This document shows, piece by piece, positions 1 through 13,480 of a DNA stretch of 64,000 nucleotides. The position numbers were made by a program, and so were the translations under genes. This stretch comes from Kluyvera genomosp. 3. Lineage in GTDB: Bacteria; Pseudomonadota; Gammaproteobacteria; Enterobacterales; Enterobacteriaceae. A model generated the notes under the pieces. It saw only the letters and a list, made by a program, of their open reading frames with translations. It was not told where the DNA came from and made no database searches. The stretch lies in contig CP022114.1 in assembly GCA_002211745.1 (NCBI GenBank), forward strand, positions 1 to 64,000, in the 5' to 3' direction. Every line of letters starts with the position of its first letter. The first letter of the stretch is position 1.

Positions 1-27
1 ATCGACTTTTTTCGAGTGGAGTCCGCC

Positions 28-1423
28 GTGTCACTTTCGCTTTGGCAGCAATGTCTTGCCCGATTGCAGGATGAGTTACCAGCCACAGAATTCAGCATGT
101 GGATCCGCCCTTTGCAGGCGGAACTGAGCGATAACACGCTGGCTTTGTACGCGCCAAATCGTTTTGTACTTGATTGGGTAAGAGATAAATACCTCAATAA
201 CATCAACGGTCTGTTGAATGATTTCTGCGGTGCGGATGCCCGCAGCTGCGTTTTGAGGTGGGCACCAAGCCCGTGACCCAAACGTTAAGAGAGACGGCCA
301 ACGTCAGCGCTCCGGCGCAAACCGCCCAGGTGCACGCGCCGCGCGTCGCCCCGGCACCGCGCGCAGGCTGGGATAATGTCCGGCGCCCGCTGAGCCTTCT
401 TACCGCTCCAACGTCAACGTTAAACACACCTTTGATAACTTCGTCGAAGGTAAATCGAACCAGCTCGCCCGCGCGGCGGCGCGCCAGGTGGCGGATAACC
501 CTGGCGGCGCTTATAACCCGCTGTTCCTGTACGGCGGTACCGGTTTGGGTAAAACGCACCTGCTGCACGCGGTGGGCAACGGCATTATCGCCCGTAAACC
601 GAACGCCAAAGTGGTGTATATGCACTCCGAGCGTTTTGTCCAGGACATGGTAAAAGCCCTGCAAAACAATGCGATCGAAGAGTTTAAACGCTACTACCGC
701 TCCGTTGACGCGCTGCTGATCGATGACATTCAATTCTTCGCCAACAAAGAGCGCTCGCAGGAAGAGTTCTTCCATACCTTCAACGCCCTGTTGGAAGGTA
801 ATCAACAGATCATCCTCACGTCGGATCGCTATCCGAAAGAGATCAACGGTGTAGAAGATCGTCTGAAGTCCCGCTTTGGCTGGGGGCTGACGGTGGCGAT
901 CGAACCGCCTGAGCTTGAGACCCGCGTCGCTATCCTGATGAAAAAAGCCGACGAAAACGACATTCGTCTGCCCGGTGAGGTGGCGTTCTTCATTGCCAAG
1001 CGTCTACGCTCTAACGTGCGTGAGCTGGAAGGGGCACTGAACCGCGTTATCGCCAACGCCAACTTTACTGGCCGGGCGATCACGATCGATTTCGTGCGCG
1101 AAGCACTGCGTGACCTGCTGGCATTGCAGGAAAAGCTGGTCACCATCGACAATATTCAGAAGACGGTGGCGGAGTACTACAAAATTAAAGTGGCGGACCT
1201 GCTCTCCAAACGACGTTCTCGTTCGGTAGCGCGTCCGCGCCAGATGGCGATGGCGTTGGCGAAAGAACTCACCAACCACAGTCTGCCGGAGATTGGCGAT
1301 GCGTTTGGTGGCCGTGACCATACCACCGTGCTGCACGCCTGCCGTAAGATTGAACAGCTGCGTGAAGAAAGCCACGATATCAAAGAAGACTTTTCCAATT
1401 TAATCAGAACATTGTCGTCGTGA
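28..1423 (+). CDS. dnaA: Chromosomal replication initiator DnaA (two frame breaks)
   Basis: AAA+ ATPase that binds DnaA boxes in oriC and opens the origin. Read from the GTG at 28, with Shine-Dalgarno GTGGAG six bases upstream, giving the typical N-terminus [16 protein letters not shown]. Walker A GGTGLGKT and Walker B LLIDDIQF mark the ATPase domain; [14 protein letters not shown] near the C-terminus is the DnaA-box recognition signature of domain IV. One C is missing near 240 and another near 380; restoring both gives 465 residues against about 467 in E. coli, with the linker of domain II between them. Since the gene is essential, these are almost surely consensus errors. First gene of the conserved replication block; dnaN follows after four bases. 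Confidence 0.97.
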
Positions 1424-1427
1424 TCCT

Positions 1428-2527
1428 ATGAAATTTACCGTAGAACGTGAACATTTATTAAAACCGTTACAACAGGTGAGTGGCCCGTTAGGCGGGCGTC
1501 CGACATTGCCGATTCTGGGTAACCTGTTGCTGCAGGTCGCGGACGGCACGCTGTCGCTGACCGGTACCGATTTGGAAATGGAAATGGTAGCGCGCGTGGC
1601 GCTGCTGCAGGCATATGAACCGGGCGCGACTACCGTCCCGGCGCGTAAATTCTTCGATATTTGCCGCGGCTTGCCGGAAGGCGCGGAAATCGCCGTCCAG
1701 CTGGAGGGCGACCGTATGCTGGTGCGCTCTGGCCGTAGCCGCTTCTCGCTCTCTACGCTGCCTGCCGCCGACTTCCCGAACCTTGACGACTGGCAGAGCG
1801 ACGTTGAATTCACGCTGCCGCAGGCCACGATGAAACGCCTGATTGAAGCCACCCAGTTCTCGATGGCCCATCAGGATGTGCGTTATTACTTAAACGGTAT
1901 GCTGTTCGAAACCGAAGGCGAAGAGCTGCGTACCGTGGCGACCGACGGCCACCGCCTGGCGGTCTGCTCTATGCCGGTGGGCCAGTCCCTGCCGAGCCAT
2001 TCGGTGATCGTGCCGCGTAAAGGTGTCATTGAACTGATGCGTATGCTCGACGGTGGCGATACGCCGCTGCGCGTGCAGATCGGCAGCAACAACATCCGTG
2101 CGCACGTTGGCGACTTTATCTTTACTTCCAAGCTGGTTGACGGTCGTTTCCCGGATTATCGCCGCGTATTGCCGAAGAACCCGGATAAACATCTGGAAGC
2201 GGGCTGCGATATTCTCAAACAGGCCTTTGCCCGCGCGGCGATTCTCTCTAACGAGAAATTCCGCGGCGTGCGCCTGTACGTCAGCGAAAACCAGCTGAAA
2301 ATCACCGCCAATAACCCGGAACAGGAAGAAGCGGAAGAGATCCTGGATGTCACCTATCCAGGAACCGAGCTTGAAATCGGTTTTAACGTCAGCTACGTAC
2401 TGGACGTGCTCAATGCGCTGAAGTGCGAAAATGTGCGCATCATGCTGACTGACTCCGTGTCCAGCGTACAGATTGAAGATGCGGCGTCTCAGAGTGCTGC
2501 TTACGTTGTTATGCCAATGAGACTGTA

Positions 2528-2528
<1 letters not shown>
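1428..2528 (+). CDS. dnaN: DNA polymerase III beta subunit (sliding clamp)
   Basis: The 366-residue beta clamp, which dimerises into a ring around DNA and tethers polymerase III and other repair polymerases. The start MKFTVEREHLLKPLQQVSGP and the end AAYVVMPMRL are those of the enterobacterial clamp, and the length is the usual one with three repeated clamp folds. The frame is unbroken, one of the few long genes here that is. Its TAA shares one base with the recF ATG (TAATG), so recF is probably translated by coupling. Confidence 0.98.
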
Positions 2529-6043
<3,515 letters not shown>

Positions 6044-6082
6044 TCCGTATCGTAGCCTCGACGTCGGGGAATTAACGCGAAA

Positions 6083-6111
6083 AACGCCTGAATTTTTTCA
6101 GGCGTTTTTTT
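6083..6111 (+). terminator. Rho-independent terminator after gyrB
   Basis: ACGCCTGAA and TTCAGGCGT form a nine-pair stem around a short T-rich loop and are followed by seven T residues. It closes the dnaA-gyrB block 40 bases after the gyrB stop. Confidence 0.92.
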
Positions 6112-6174
6112 ATGCCTTGCGTACGCGAACTATACTTCACTACGTCTTCTCTTTAGCGTAATTCGAGGTGGAAA

Positions 6175-6575
6175 ATGGGGCTTTTCGATGATGTGGTCGG
6201 TTCGCTGCTCAGCGGCGATGCGGGTAAATATCAGGCTATCCTGAGCTGGGTCAACGAGCAGGGGGAATACAGGCGCTTCTGGAGAAACTGCAAAGCGGCG
6301 GGCTGGGTGACATTGTCTCATCCTGGATAAGTAATCAGCAAAATAATCAATCCATTAGCAGCGATCAGGTGGTCTCGGCGCTTGGTACGCCTGCCGTTGC
6401 CGATCTCGGTGAAAAGCTCGGTACTGATGCCAGCTCCGCCTCGACGATGCTGGCGGAATACCTGCCGAAAATCGTCGATGCGCTGTCGCCGAAGGGTGAG
6501 GTCGATCCGCAGGCGCACAACGACCTGTTATCCGCCGGAATGGACCTGCTCAAGGGCGGTAAGTTATTTGGCTAA
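6175..6575 (+). CDS. yidB: YidB family protein (frame break)
   Basis: Small conserved protein of the YidB (DUF937) family; its biochemical role is not established. Starts MGLFDDVVGSLLSGDAGKYQ with GAGGTGG upstream and ends LLSAGMDLLKGGKLFG, both close to E. coli YidB. One G is missing from the run at 6261-6265; restored, the protein has 133 residues against about 132 in E. coli. It lies between gyrB and yidA as expected. Confidence 0.9.
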
Positions 6576-6695
6576 GGCCATGCAAAAGGGGAGAACGCGC
6601 AACGCGTTGTATCCCCGTTTAAAGCCGCCTTTGCTGCTGTTTTTTGCGCTAAATCGAGTTAGCATGAGGGCAGGCTCATTTAACCTGGGGATCTC

Positions 6696-7508
6696 ATGGC
6701 TATTAAACTGATTGCAATCGACATGGACGGAACATTGCTGTTGCCGGACCACACTATCTCTCCTGCAGTGAAAAACGCTCTCGCGGCGGCACGCGCAAAA
6801 GGGGTTAACGTGGTTCTGACCACCGGGCGTCCCTACGCTGGCGTGCACAGCTACCTGAAAGAGCTGGGCATGAACGAGCCGGGAGATTACTGCATCACCT
6901 ACAACGGCGCGCTGGTACAGAAAGCCGGCGATGGCAGCACCGTGGCGCAGACCGCGCTTAAGTACGATGACTACCGCTTCCTGGAAGAGCTGTCCCGCAA
7001 GGTGGGTTCCCACTTCCACGCGCTGGATCGCAACACGCTGTACACCGCCAACCGTGATATCAGCTACTACACGGTGCATGAATCCTTTGTTGCCACCATC
7101 CCGCTGGTGTTCTGCGAAGCCGAGAAAATGGATCCGTCTATCGAGTTCCTGAAGGTGATGATGATCGACGAGCCGGCCATCCTCGACAAAGCCATTGCCC
7201 GTATTCCGCCGGAAGTGAAAGAAAAATACACCGTGCTGAAGAGCTCGCCGTACTTCCTCGAAATTCTTGATAAGCGCGTCAATAAGGGTACCGGCGTGAA
7301 ATCGCTGGCCGAGGTGCTGGGCATTAAGCAGGAAGAGATCATGGCCATTGGCGACCAGGAAAACGACATTGCGATGATCGAGTACGCCGGCGTTGGCGTG
7401 GCGATGGATAACGCGATTCCGGCAGTCAAAGAAGCGGCGAACTTTGTGACCAAATCGAACCTGGAAGACGGCGTAGCCTGGGCGATTGAGAAGTACGTTC
7501 TTTCCTGA
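6696..7508 (+). CDS. yidA: HAD-family sugar phosphatase YidA
   Basis: Cytoplasmic haloacid-dehalogenase phosphatase of the Cof/IIB type that acts on a range of sugar phosphates. Intact, 270 residues, the E. coli length. The nucleophile motif DMDGT is at residues 8-12, and the Mg-binding motif GDQENDIAM is near the C-terminus; the cap domain lies between. Starts MAIKLIAIDMDGTLLLPDH after GGGGATCTC. A hairpin 10 bases after the stop may end transcription. Confidence 0.96.
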   Translation: MAIKLIAIDMDGTLLLPDHTISPAVKNALAAARAKGVNVVLTTGRPYAGVHSYLKELGMNEPGDYCITYNGALVQKAGDGSTVAQTALKYDDYRFLEELSRKVGSHFHALDRNTLYTANRDISYYTVHESFVATIPLVFCEAEKMDPSIEFLKVMMIDEPAILDKAIARIPPEVKEKYTVLKSSPYFLEILDKRVNKGTGVKSLAEVLGIKQEEIMAIGDQENDIAMIEYAGVGVAMDNAIPAVKEAANFVTKSNLEDGVAWAIEKYVLS

Positions 7509-7517
7509 TAACTGGAT

Positions 7518-7535
7518 GCCCGGCGGTGGCCGGGC
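7518..7535 (+). terminator. Hairpin after yidA
   Basis: GCCCGGC and GCCGGGC pair around a four-base loop, nine bases after the yidA stop. No T run follows, so this may be an RNA-stabilising hairpin and not a complete intrinsic terminator. The remaining 140 bases up to the next gene are AT-rich and presumably hold the promoter of the envelope operon. Confidence 0.5.
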
Positions 7536-7678
7536 AAAACCTTAAGATTGTTTTAAAACGCGTATTTGTATTATCAGGTGTGAAATCGCACATAAATCCC
7601 CCAATTAATACCTAAATTCTATACTCTCGCTCCCTCTTTTATCCCCTGGCACATTCTGCCTGCAATTACGCTTTTTCT

Positions 7679-8799
7679 ATGAATAACAAATGCATCTGCC
7701 TGGTGCTGATGATGCCATTCTTTATGGTATTTCATACCTGGGCCGCAACGGACCCATCCTCAGCCTTAACGCCGCTTTATGGGTATCAGGATGATAACCA
7801 GGGCACGACAACGTTGGATAACGCCGCGGTAGAACAACCGGAAAGCCCGTCGGTTTTACCTTTTTTAGGCGATGAGGCCCGCAAACGCGGTTACGATCTG
7901 CCGGAGCCTTTCGGTATTAATATTAACTATATGAATATTCGTCAGAATATTGATGTAGATAGTATCGATTTTACCGGGCTTTCTTTAGATGGCAGAAACC
8001 AGGTCGCCATTCAGAATGCGATCTGTTCGAACGCGAAAAAGGGGAAGCTCTGTAATAAAGCGGTGAGTGATGCATTTAAAAAGGCTTTTGGTCATGGGCC
8101 TGTTTCACTGGATAACGCCTTTGATATTGGAGTGGGCAAAACGCGTGAATCCAGTAAAACGGAAACGCTGAAATTTGATACCTGGTTATTCCCTTTCATG
8201 AACGTTTATGGCCTGCTTGGTCATACCGAAGGTCACTCTATTTCACAAATCGCCGTCGGCCTTAAATCGCCAAATGGGAAGGTGGTGCCGCTTCCTCATA
8301 TGCAGGATCTTGATTTTAAACTCGATTTTAAAGGCACTACCTACGGCGTGGGAACCACGCTGGCTGGTGGCGTAGGCAACTGGTTTGCTGTACTGGATGG
8401 CAACTATACCCAGACGCGGTTTGATATCCTGGACGGCAGTATCGATGCCTTCACCTTCTCACCTCGTGTTGGCTACCGCTTTACCACCCCGAGGTGGAAA
8501 TGCTGCACCTGCCTTCAGGGAAGCTGAATGTGTGGGTTGGAAGCATGTATCAGGATGTGCAGGAAGAGTTTAAGGGGAGTCTGAACGATCTCACCATGCC
8601 TTCGGCGATGCTCCAGAATATGGTGAATTTTGCCAACCAGGACGATAAAGGCCGCTTCGATGTGAAACAACATCTACAGTCCCCGTGGAACATGCTGGTG
8701 GGCGCACAGTACGAAGTGACGCGCAACTTCAACGTCACCACCGAGATTGGCTTCGCGGAACGTAACAGCTTCTTTATCGCCGGAGAGTATCGCTTTTGA
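7679..8799 (+). CDS. Putative outer-membrane beta-barrel protein (envelope operon gene 1, frame break)
   Basis: Exported protein of 373 residues once the C missing near 8490 is restored. A signal peptide ends around HTWAA; the mature chain has alternating aromatic and polar stretches and closes with FNVTTEIGFAERNSFFIAGEYRF, the pattern of a barrel with a C-terminal aromatic residue for BAM recognition. The proximal part (residues 40-160) is soluble-looking with one Cys pair (ICSNAKKGKLC). I do not recognise a characterised family member. No clear Shine-Dalgarno precedes the ATG, so a slightly different start is possible. It overlaps the next gene by four bases and so belongs to one operon with it. 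Confidence 0.7.
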
Positions 8800-9922
8800 T
8801 CCGCGTCGGCTTCCTCTTTTGCCTCTGCCTGTTTGCCTCCCTGACGCAGGCCGCGCTGCCAAGCCGCAGCGAGGTTGACGGCTGGCTGCAAAAGCTAGGA
8901 GCCAGCGATAACTTCGATGCCAGCAAAGGTATCGACTGGGGGTAATGCCGGGCCCGTTCTACACCCCTGAATTGGGGCTGGGGATTGGCACCGCGGTCGT
9001 CGGCATGTATCGCCCTGACCCCAACGACACGGTCAGCCAGAACTCAACGTTAACGCTCAGCGGCTATTTTAGCTCAACCGGCGCATTTGGCCTGACGATG
9101 CAAAATTATGCCTTTTTCGCCGACGATCGCTGGCGTTTCTTTCTTGATGGCGCGTTGACGGATACCCCACTTACTACTGGGGCAGGGGTTTACCGCGGGC
9201 GATAAAGACAGTCAGAAAGAACAGTACACCGCGCAGGTTCTGGATTTACGTCCCACGCTATACCGCCGGCTGGCGCCGAACGTTTACCTTGGCGTCGGCT
9301 GGTCGCTGAATGCCCAGCATGCAGCCCAGATGGACGATAGCGATCCGCCGAAAATAGAGCACACGGCGCAGGGAGCATCGGTGCTGAGTTCCGGCGGCAG
9401 TATCGAATTGAGCTGGGATGATCGGGATTTTGTCCCTAACCCGCGTCAGGGGCAGTATGCCGATGTGCGCTATACCCGCTTCACGCCTGACACCGGCAGT
9501 GATACCCGCTTTGATGAATATCAGCTGCACTACAGCCGCTACCACTCGCTGGACGACAAAAACGTGCTGGCGTGGGAGATGGATGGCGCGTTTACCCAGG
9601 GCGACGTGCCGTGGAGTATGATGCCGCTGCTTGGCAGCAACCAGCGAATGCGCGGTTATTACGAGGGGCGCTATCGGGACAAAAATGCGGTCAGCGGCCA
9701 GCTGGAATATCGGCGCAAGCTTGACTGGCGGCACGGCGTTGTTGGCTGGCTTGGCGCGGGCACTATGGGCCGTCGTTTCACGCGCTGGATAACGGACGCT
9801 GGCTACCCTCGGCGGGCGTCGGCTATCGATTTGAATTCAAACCGCGGGTTAACGTACGGCTGGATTACGGCATCGGCAAAGGCAGCAGCGGGTTCTATTT
9901 TCAGGTTGGAGAGGCATTTTGA
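8796..9922 (+). CDS. BamA/TamA-family (Omp85-like) outer-membrane barrel without POTRA domains (envelope operon gene 2)
   Basis: About 376 residues when four missing bases are restored (a G near 8940, a C near 9167, one base near 9181, a C near 9779). A signal peptide MIRVGFLFCLCLFASLTQA starts at a TTG that overlaps the previous TGA, with GGAGAG eight bases upstream. The chain has no room for POTRA domains; a sixteen-strand barrel of the surface-antigen D15 type follows, including SSGGSIELSWDDRDFVPNP and the motif LGSNQRMRGYYEGRYRD, which matches the conserved RG(F/Y) element of Omp85 proteins. It ends in FYFQVGEAF, an aromatic C-terminus. Function unknown; perhaps a channel for, or partner of, its operon neighbours. 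Confidence 0.72.
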
Positions 9923-11042
9923 AGGCGTTTATTCACATCCTTTTGCTTCTGGCGCTGTGCGTCGTCTCACGCAGCTATGCGATGCTGCCGGTACCGCTCG
10001 ATTTAACGACGCAGGCGACCACCCGGGCCACTCGCGCGTGGCCCGCGATGCCACCGCAGCCGTTACCGAAAGGGCTTCGCCCTTGCTGCGCCTTTGGCTA
10101 TAACCTGCATGCCGCGCTGTGGGGGATATCGGTACCCCTATATCAGTTGGATAACGTGGTAGAGGCGGAGCGTCTTGGGCAGCATCAGTACAATGATAAC
10201 ATGCTGGCAGGATTGGAAAATCTCACCGGTTTAAGTCGTGAGAACAACGGTATCCTTTACACAACCCGCGGAGGGTTTATCGATACCGCGCACGTGCGCG
10301 ATACGGCGGATATGACGGTGTATCTCTTCAGCCAGCTGCTGCCGAAACTGGGCCAGCCATTTACCCTTGATTTAGATAGCGAACTGGCCCAACGTCGGAT
10401 GGTTTTTAATGCCTTCACTCCGCCGTCAGATCCTGCTGAACGCTATACGTTAGCGGCCTGGCTGGCGGCGCACCTGGCGTTTCAGGTGGCGGAGTGGCAC
10501 GAAATTGCCCAATGGTACGGGTTTGAGTCCGTTCCAGGATTTTCCGAGGGGTTTCCGCTTTTTCGCCGGAAGATCTCTACTCTAACCTGCTGGGCGCGCG
10601 CCTGGCGGTCTCTCTGATCCTGGGCGGGCAGACCGTCTCTCAGGATGTTTATAATGTGGCAATGAGCCAGGCGTTGAACCAGGCGCTGAAGCAGTTTGGC
10701 GCGCAGCCTCCGGAAAGCACCCGCTTTCATTTTGATATGCTCGACGGCCATTGGTGGAACAGCCAGAAGCGGGTGCCAGAGAAGTATCTGGTGCTAAAGC
10801 GCAATTACCAGATGGGTGATAATCGACTGCCAACGCCGGTACCCGGTGAACGGGTGACGCCGCAGCGCTTGATGCTGCCGCATCGCTGGCAGGGATTGGC
10901 GCTCAACGCGCTGGGCGAACTGCAGCTCTGGCCGACAACCGATATGGCCCGCTTGCCGCCGCCTGAACGTTATTACACCCAGGCGGATTTTCCGGCGCTG
11001 GCGGCCAGCGCGCAGCAGGCGGATAGCCGACAGCGCCGCTAA
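9919..11042 (+). CDS. DUF4056-type exported protein (envelope operon gene 3, frame break)
   Basis: 374 residues after restoring one T in the run at 10559-10563. Begins at a TTG overlapping the upstream stop, with GGAGAG five to six bases before it, and a signal peptide MKAFIHILLLLALCVVSRSYA. The mature part contains RPCCAFGYNL, GLENLTGLSRENNG and HEIAQWYGFES, which I associate with the uncharacterised DUF4056 family. No transmembrane segment follows the signal, so it is probably periplasmic or lipid-face associated. Last gene of the three-gene operon. No catalytic motif is evident to me. Confidence 0.68.
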
Positions 11043-11056
11043 ATATTATGGAATAA

Positions 11057-11097
11057 CCCGTTCGCGTGGTAAAACCACGAGGTATCTTTCGAACGGG
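11057..11097 (+). promoter_or_regulatory. Nested inverted repeat in the yidR leader
   Basis: CCCGTTCG at 11057-11064 pairs with CGAACGGG at 11090-11097, and inside it CGTGGT pairs with ACCACG around AAA. The outer arm ends nine bases before the yidR ATG and covers the only Shine-Dalgarno-like bases (ACGGGA). It could be the end of the upstream operon, a protein operator, or an RNA element controlling yidR translation. Confidence 0.6.
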
Positions 11098-11105
11098 ACT
11101 CCGCC

Positions 11106-12332
11106 ATGAAACAAATCACCTTTGCGCCGCGCAATCATCAGCTTACCAATACCCGCACCTGGACGCCGGACAGCCAGTGGCTGGTCTACGATGTTCGCCC
11201 GTCCGGAGCCTCATTTACCGGCGAAACGATCGAGCGCGTGAACGTCAACAGCGGTGACGTTGAGGTGATTTATCGCGCCCGTGAAGGGGCGCATGTTGGC
11301 GTGGTGACGGTGCACCCCAGCGCCGAGCAGTACGTCTTTATTCATGGCCCGGAGAACCCGGACGCGAACTGGCAGTATGATTTCCACCACCGTCGCGGCG
11401 TAGTCACGGCGCAGGGTGAAACTCGCAATCTCGATGCGATGGATATTACCGCACCCTACACGCCCGGCGCGCTGCGCGGCGGTAGCCACGTTCACGTCTA
11501 CAGCCCCTGCGGGCAGTTTGTCAGCTTCACCTACAACGATCACGTGATGCACGAATACGACCCGGCGCAGGACCTGCGTAATGTCGGCGTCGCCGTACCT
11601 TATGGCCCGGTTGCACCCCGTGGGCAGCATCCGCGGGAATACGGCGGTAGCCACTGGTGCGTGCTGGTCAGTCGGACGACCGCCAAACCGCAGCCCGGCA
11701 GCGATGACATCAACCGCGCCTATGAAGAGGGGTGGGTCGGCTCGCAGGCGCTGGCGTTCATTGGCGATACTGTTTCGCTTGCCGGAGAGAAAGTGCCGGA
11801 GCTGTTCATCGTTGAGTTGCCGTCTGACGAGCAGGGCTGGAAACAGGCGGGTGATGCGCCGCTGCAGGGGACCGACACCACGCTTCCTGCGCCGCCCGCG
11901 GGCGTTCGCCAGCGACGGCTAACCTTCACGCATCAGCGTGCTTTTCCCGGGCTGGTAAACGTTCCGCGCCACTGGGTGCGCAGCCATCCGCAGGGCACGC
12001 AGATTGCCTTCTTAATGCGTGATGACAGCGGTGTCGTGCAGTTGTGGTTAATCTCGCCAGACGGTGGCGAACCGCGCCAGCTGACGCACAATACCTCCGA
12101 CATTCAGTCGGCGTTTAACTGGCATCCCTCCGGAAACGGACTGGGCATGGTGCTGGAAGGGCGTATTGCCTGGTGCGATGCGAAAAGCGGTGAAATCACC
12201 TTTTTAACTGACCACCACGCCAATCCACCATCGGCGGATGCGGTGGTGTTCTCGCCCGACGGACGATCGATTGCCTGGATGGAAGAAACGGCTGGCTTTC
12301 GCCAGCTGTGGGTAACCGGAACCGGCTACTGA
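11106..12332 (+). CDS. yidR: YidR, DUF3748 beta-propeller-like protein
   Basis: Intact 408-residue protein closely matching E. coli YidR. Contains PD40/TolB-like blades, for example IQSAFNWHPSGNGLGM and DAVVFSPDGRSIAWMEE, and no signal peptide, so it is expected in the cytoplasm; the function is not known. Starts MKQITFAPRNHQLTNT. Converges on yidQ with only one base between the stop codons. Confidence 0.9.
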   Translation: MKQITFAPRNHQLTNTRTWTPDSQWLVYDVRPSGASFTGETIERVNVNSGDVEVIYRAREGAHVGVVTVHPSAEQYVFIHGPENPDANWQYDFHHRRGVVTAQGETRNLDAMDITAPYTPGALRGGSHVHVYSPCGQFVSFTYNDHVMHEYDPAQDLRNVGVAVPYGPVAPRGQHPREYGGSHWCVLVSRTTAKPQPGSDDINRAYEEGWVGSQALAFIGDTVSLAGEKVPELFIVELPSDEQGWKQAGDAPLQGTDTTLPAPPAGVRQRRLTFTHQRAFPGLVNVPRHWVRSHPQGTQIAFLMRDDSGVVQLWLISPDGGEPRQLTHNTSDIQSAFNWHPSGNGLGMVLEGRIAWCDAKSGEITFLTDHHANPPSADAVVFSPDGRSIAWMEETAGFRQLWVTGTGY

Positions 12333-12333
12333 G

Positions 12334-12665
12334 TTACTGTGCGGGCATTGGGCTGGTGGGATCACCGAATTGGTGGCCAGCGTCTCCTGCTCGCTCTTTT
12401 CGACCCGCGAACGGACCGAACTGTCCTTGCGGAAGAAGTCCCACGGCAACAGCACGGTATCCATCACCGCCGTAAACGGCATATCAAGGGCGACCAGTGA
12501 TTTAGTGGCCCAGCCGTTATCACTGTCGCTCAGCATTTCCGCGCTGGCGCGCGTGCCGGGATAAGTGCCTTCTTTGCCGCCGGTATGCGACATGACGCTG
12601 GAACATCCTCCTGACAGGAAGATTCCCCCTACCAACGCCGTTTTAATCAGCAGATTTTTCATCAT
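12334..12665 (-). CDS. yidQ: YidQ lipoprotein (frame break)
   Basis: Small lipoprotein of the DUF1375 family. The start MMKNLLIKTALVGGIFLSGGC is a lipoprotein signal with lipobox LSGGC, followed by SSVMSHTGGKEGTYPGTRAS as in E. coli YidQ. GAAGAG precedes the first ATG; the second ATG is an equally possible start. One base is missing in the run near 12352; restored, the protein ends just after VIPPA at 110 residues, the E. coli length, with the stop two bases from the yidR stop. Without the repair the frame would run far beyond the family end. Confidence 0.85.
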
Positions 12666-12839
12666 GAGCTCTTCGTTGTTATGAGCATAAAAAAGCTCCT
12701 CCATCGGGTTATAGCCACCCGTTGCCAAAATAGAAAGCCCAGGCTTACCGCTCTGTGGCGGCTGTCGCAATTTGGCCTTTCGTGCTCTCACCCAGTGTAA
12801 GCCTTCTCCGGGAAAGTGCAAAAAAAGTCAGACACTGGG

Positions 12840-12867
12840 CTTGAAAAAGGTTCTTTCCCCCTCATTT
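12840..12867 (+). promoter_or_regulatory. Sigma-32 heat-shock promoter of ibpAB
   Basis: CTTGAAA at 12840-12846 and CCCCTCATTT at 12858-12867 match the RpoH consensus CTTGAAA and CCCCATNT with a spacer of about eleven to thirteen bases. It lies about 105 bases upstream of ibpA, as in E. coli. Confidence 0.85.
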
Positions 12868-12871
12868 TATA

Positions 12872-12973
12872 GGTGTAGCCGGGAAGAACACGCCTGCGGG
12901 GTGTTCGGGCTTCACGACCTGTCCACGATGGAAGGTCCACTATTTCTCGCTGATTTTCAGGAGCTATTTGATT
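12872..12973 (+). ncRNA. ROSE-type RNA thermometer in the ibpA 5' UTR
   Basis: The leader between the sigma-32 promoter and ibpA contains successive hairpin-forming segments (for example CGCCTGCGGGGTG and the segment around GACCTGTCCACGATGGAAGG) and ends in CAGGAGCTATTTGATT before the ATG. In E. coli this region is a known heat-melting ROSE-like structure that hides the AGGAG. The identification rests on position and the conserved 3' end. Confidence 0.75.
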
Positions 12974-13387
12974 ATGCGTAACTTCGACTTATCCCCGTTA
13001 TACCGTTCTGCCATCGGTTTTGATCGCCTGTTCAACCTGTTAGAAAACAATCAAACGCAAAGCAACGGCGGCTACCCTCCGTACAACGTTGAACTGGTAG
13101 ACGAAAATCACTATCGCATCGCGATTGCCGTGGCCGGTTTTGCCGAAAGCGAGCTGGAAATTACCGCCCAGGACAACATGCTGGTGGTGAAAGGCGCGCA
13201 TGCCGCAGAACAAAAAGAACGGACTTATCTCTATCAAGGTATTGCCGAGCGCAACTTTGAACGCAAATTCCAGTTAGCGGAAAACATCCACGTGCGTGGC
13301 GCTAACCTGGTGAACGGCCTGCTGTATATCGAACTGGAACGCGTGATTCCGGAAGCGAACAAACCGCGCCGTATCGAAATTAACTAA
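12974..13387 (+). CDS. ibpA: Small heat-shock chaperone IbpA
   Basis: ATP-independent holdase that coats aggregating proteins together with IbpB. Intact, 137 residues, starting [20 protein letters not shown]; the alpha-crystallin domain spans about residues 30-125 and the IEI motif for oligomerisation closes the chain (RRIEIN). The ATG at 12974 is chosen over the earlier in-frame ATG because it follows AGGAG at the right distance and gives the family N-terminus. Confidence 0.97.
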   Translation: MRNFDLSPLYRSAIGFDRLFNLLENNQTQSNGGYPPYNVELVDENHYRIAIAVAGFAESELEITAQDNMLVVKGAHAAEQKERTYLYQGIAERNFERKFQLAENIHVRGANLVNGLLYIELERVIPEANKPRRIEIN

Positions 13388-13480
13388 TTCTTGCGGGCCG
13401 TCCGCGCGGCCCTGTGCATCAACTGGCTTGCCGATTGGGAGCCGGAAGGTATTTACTCGCTTCTTAGAAGGAGAAACACA

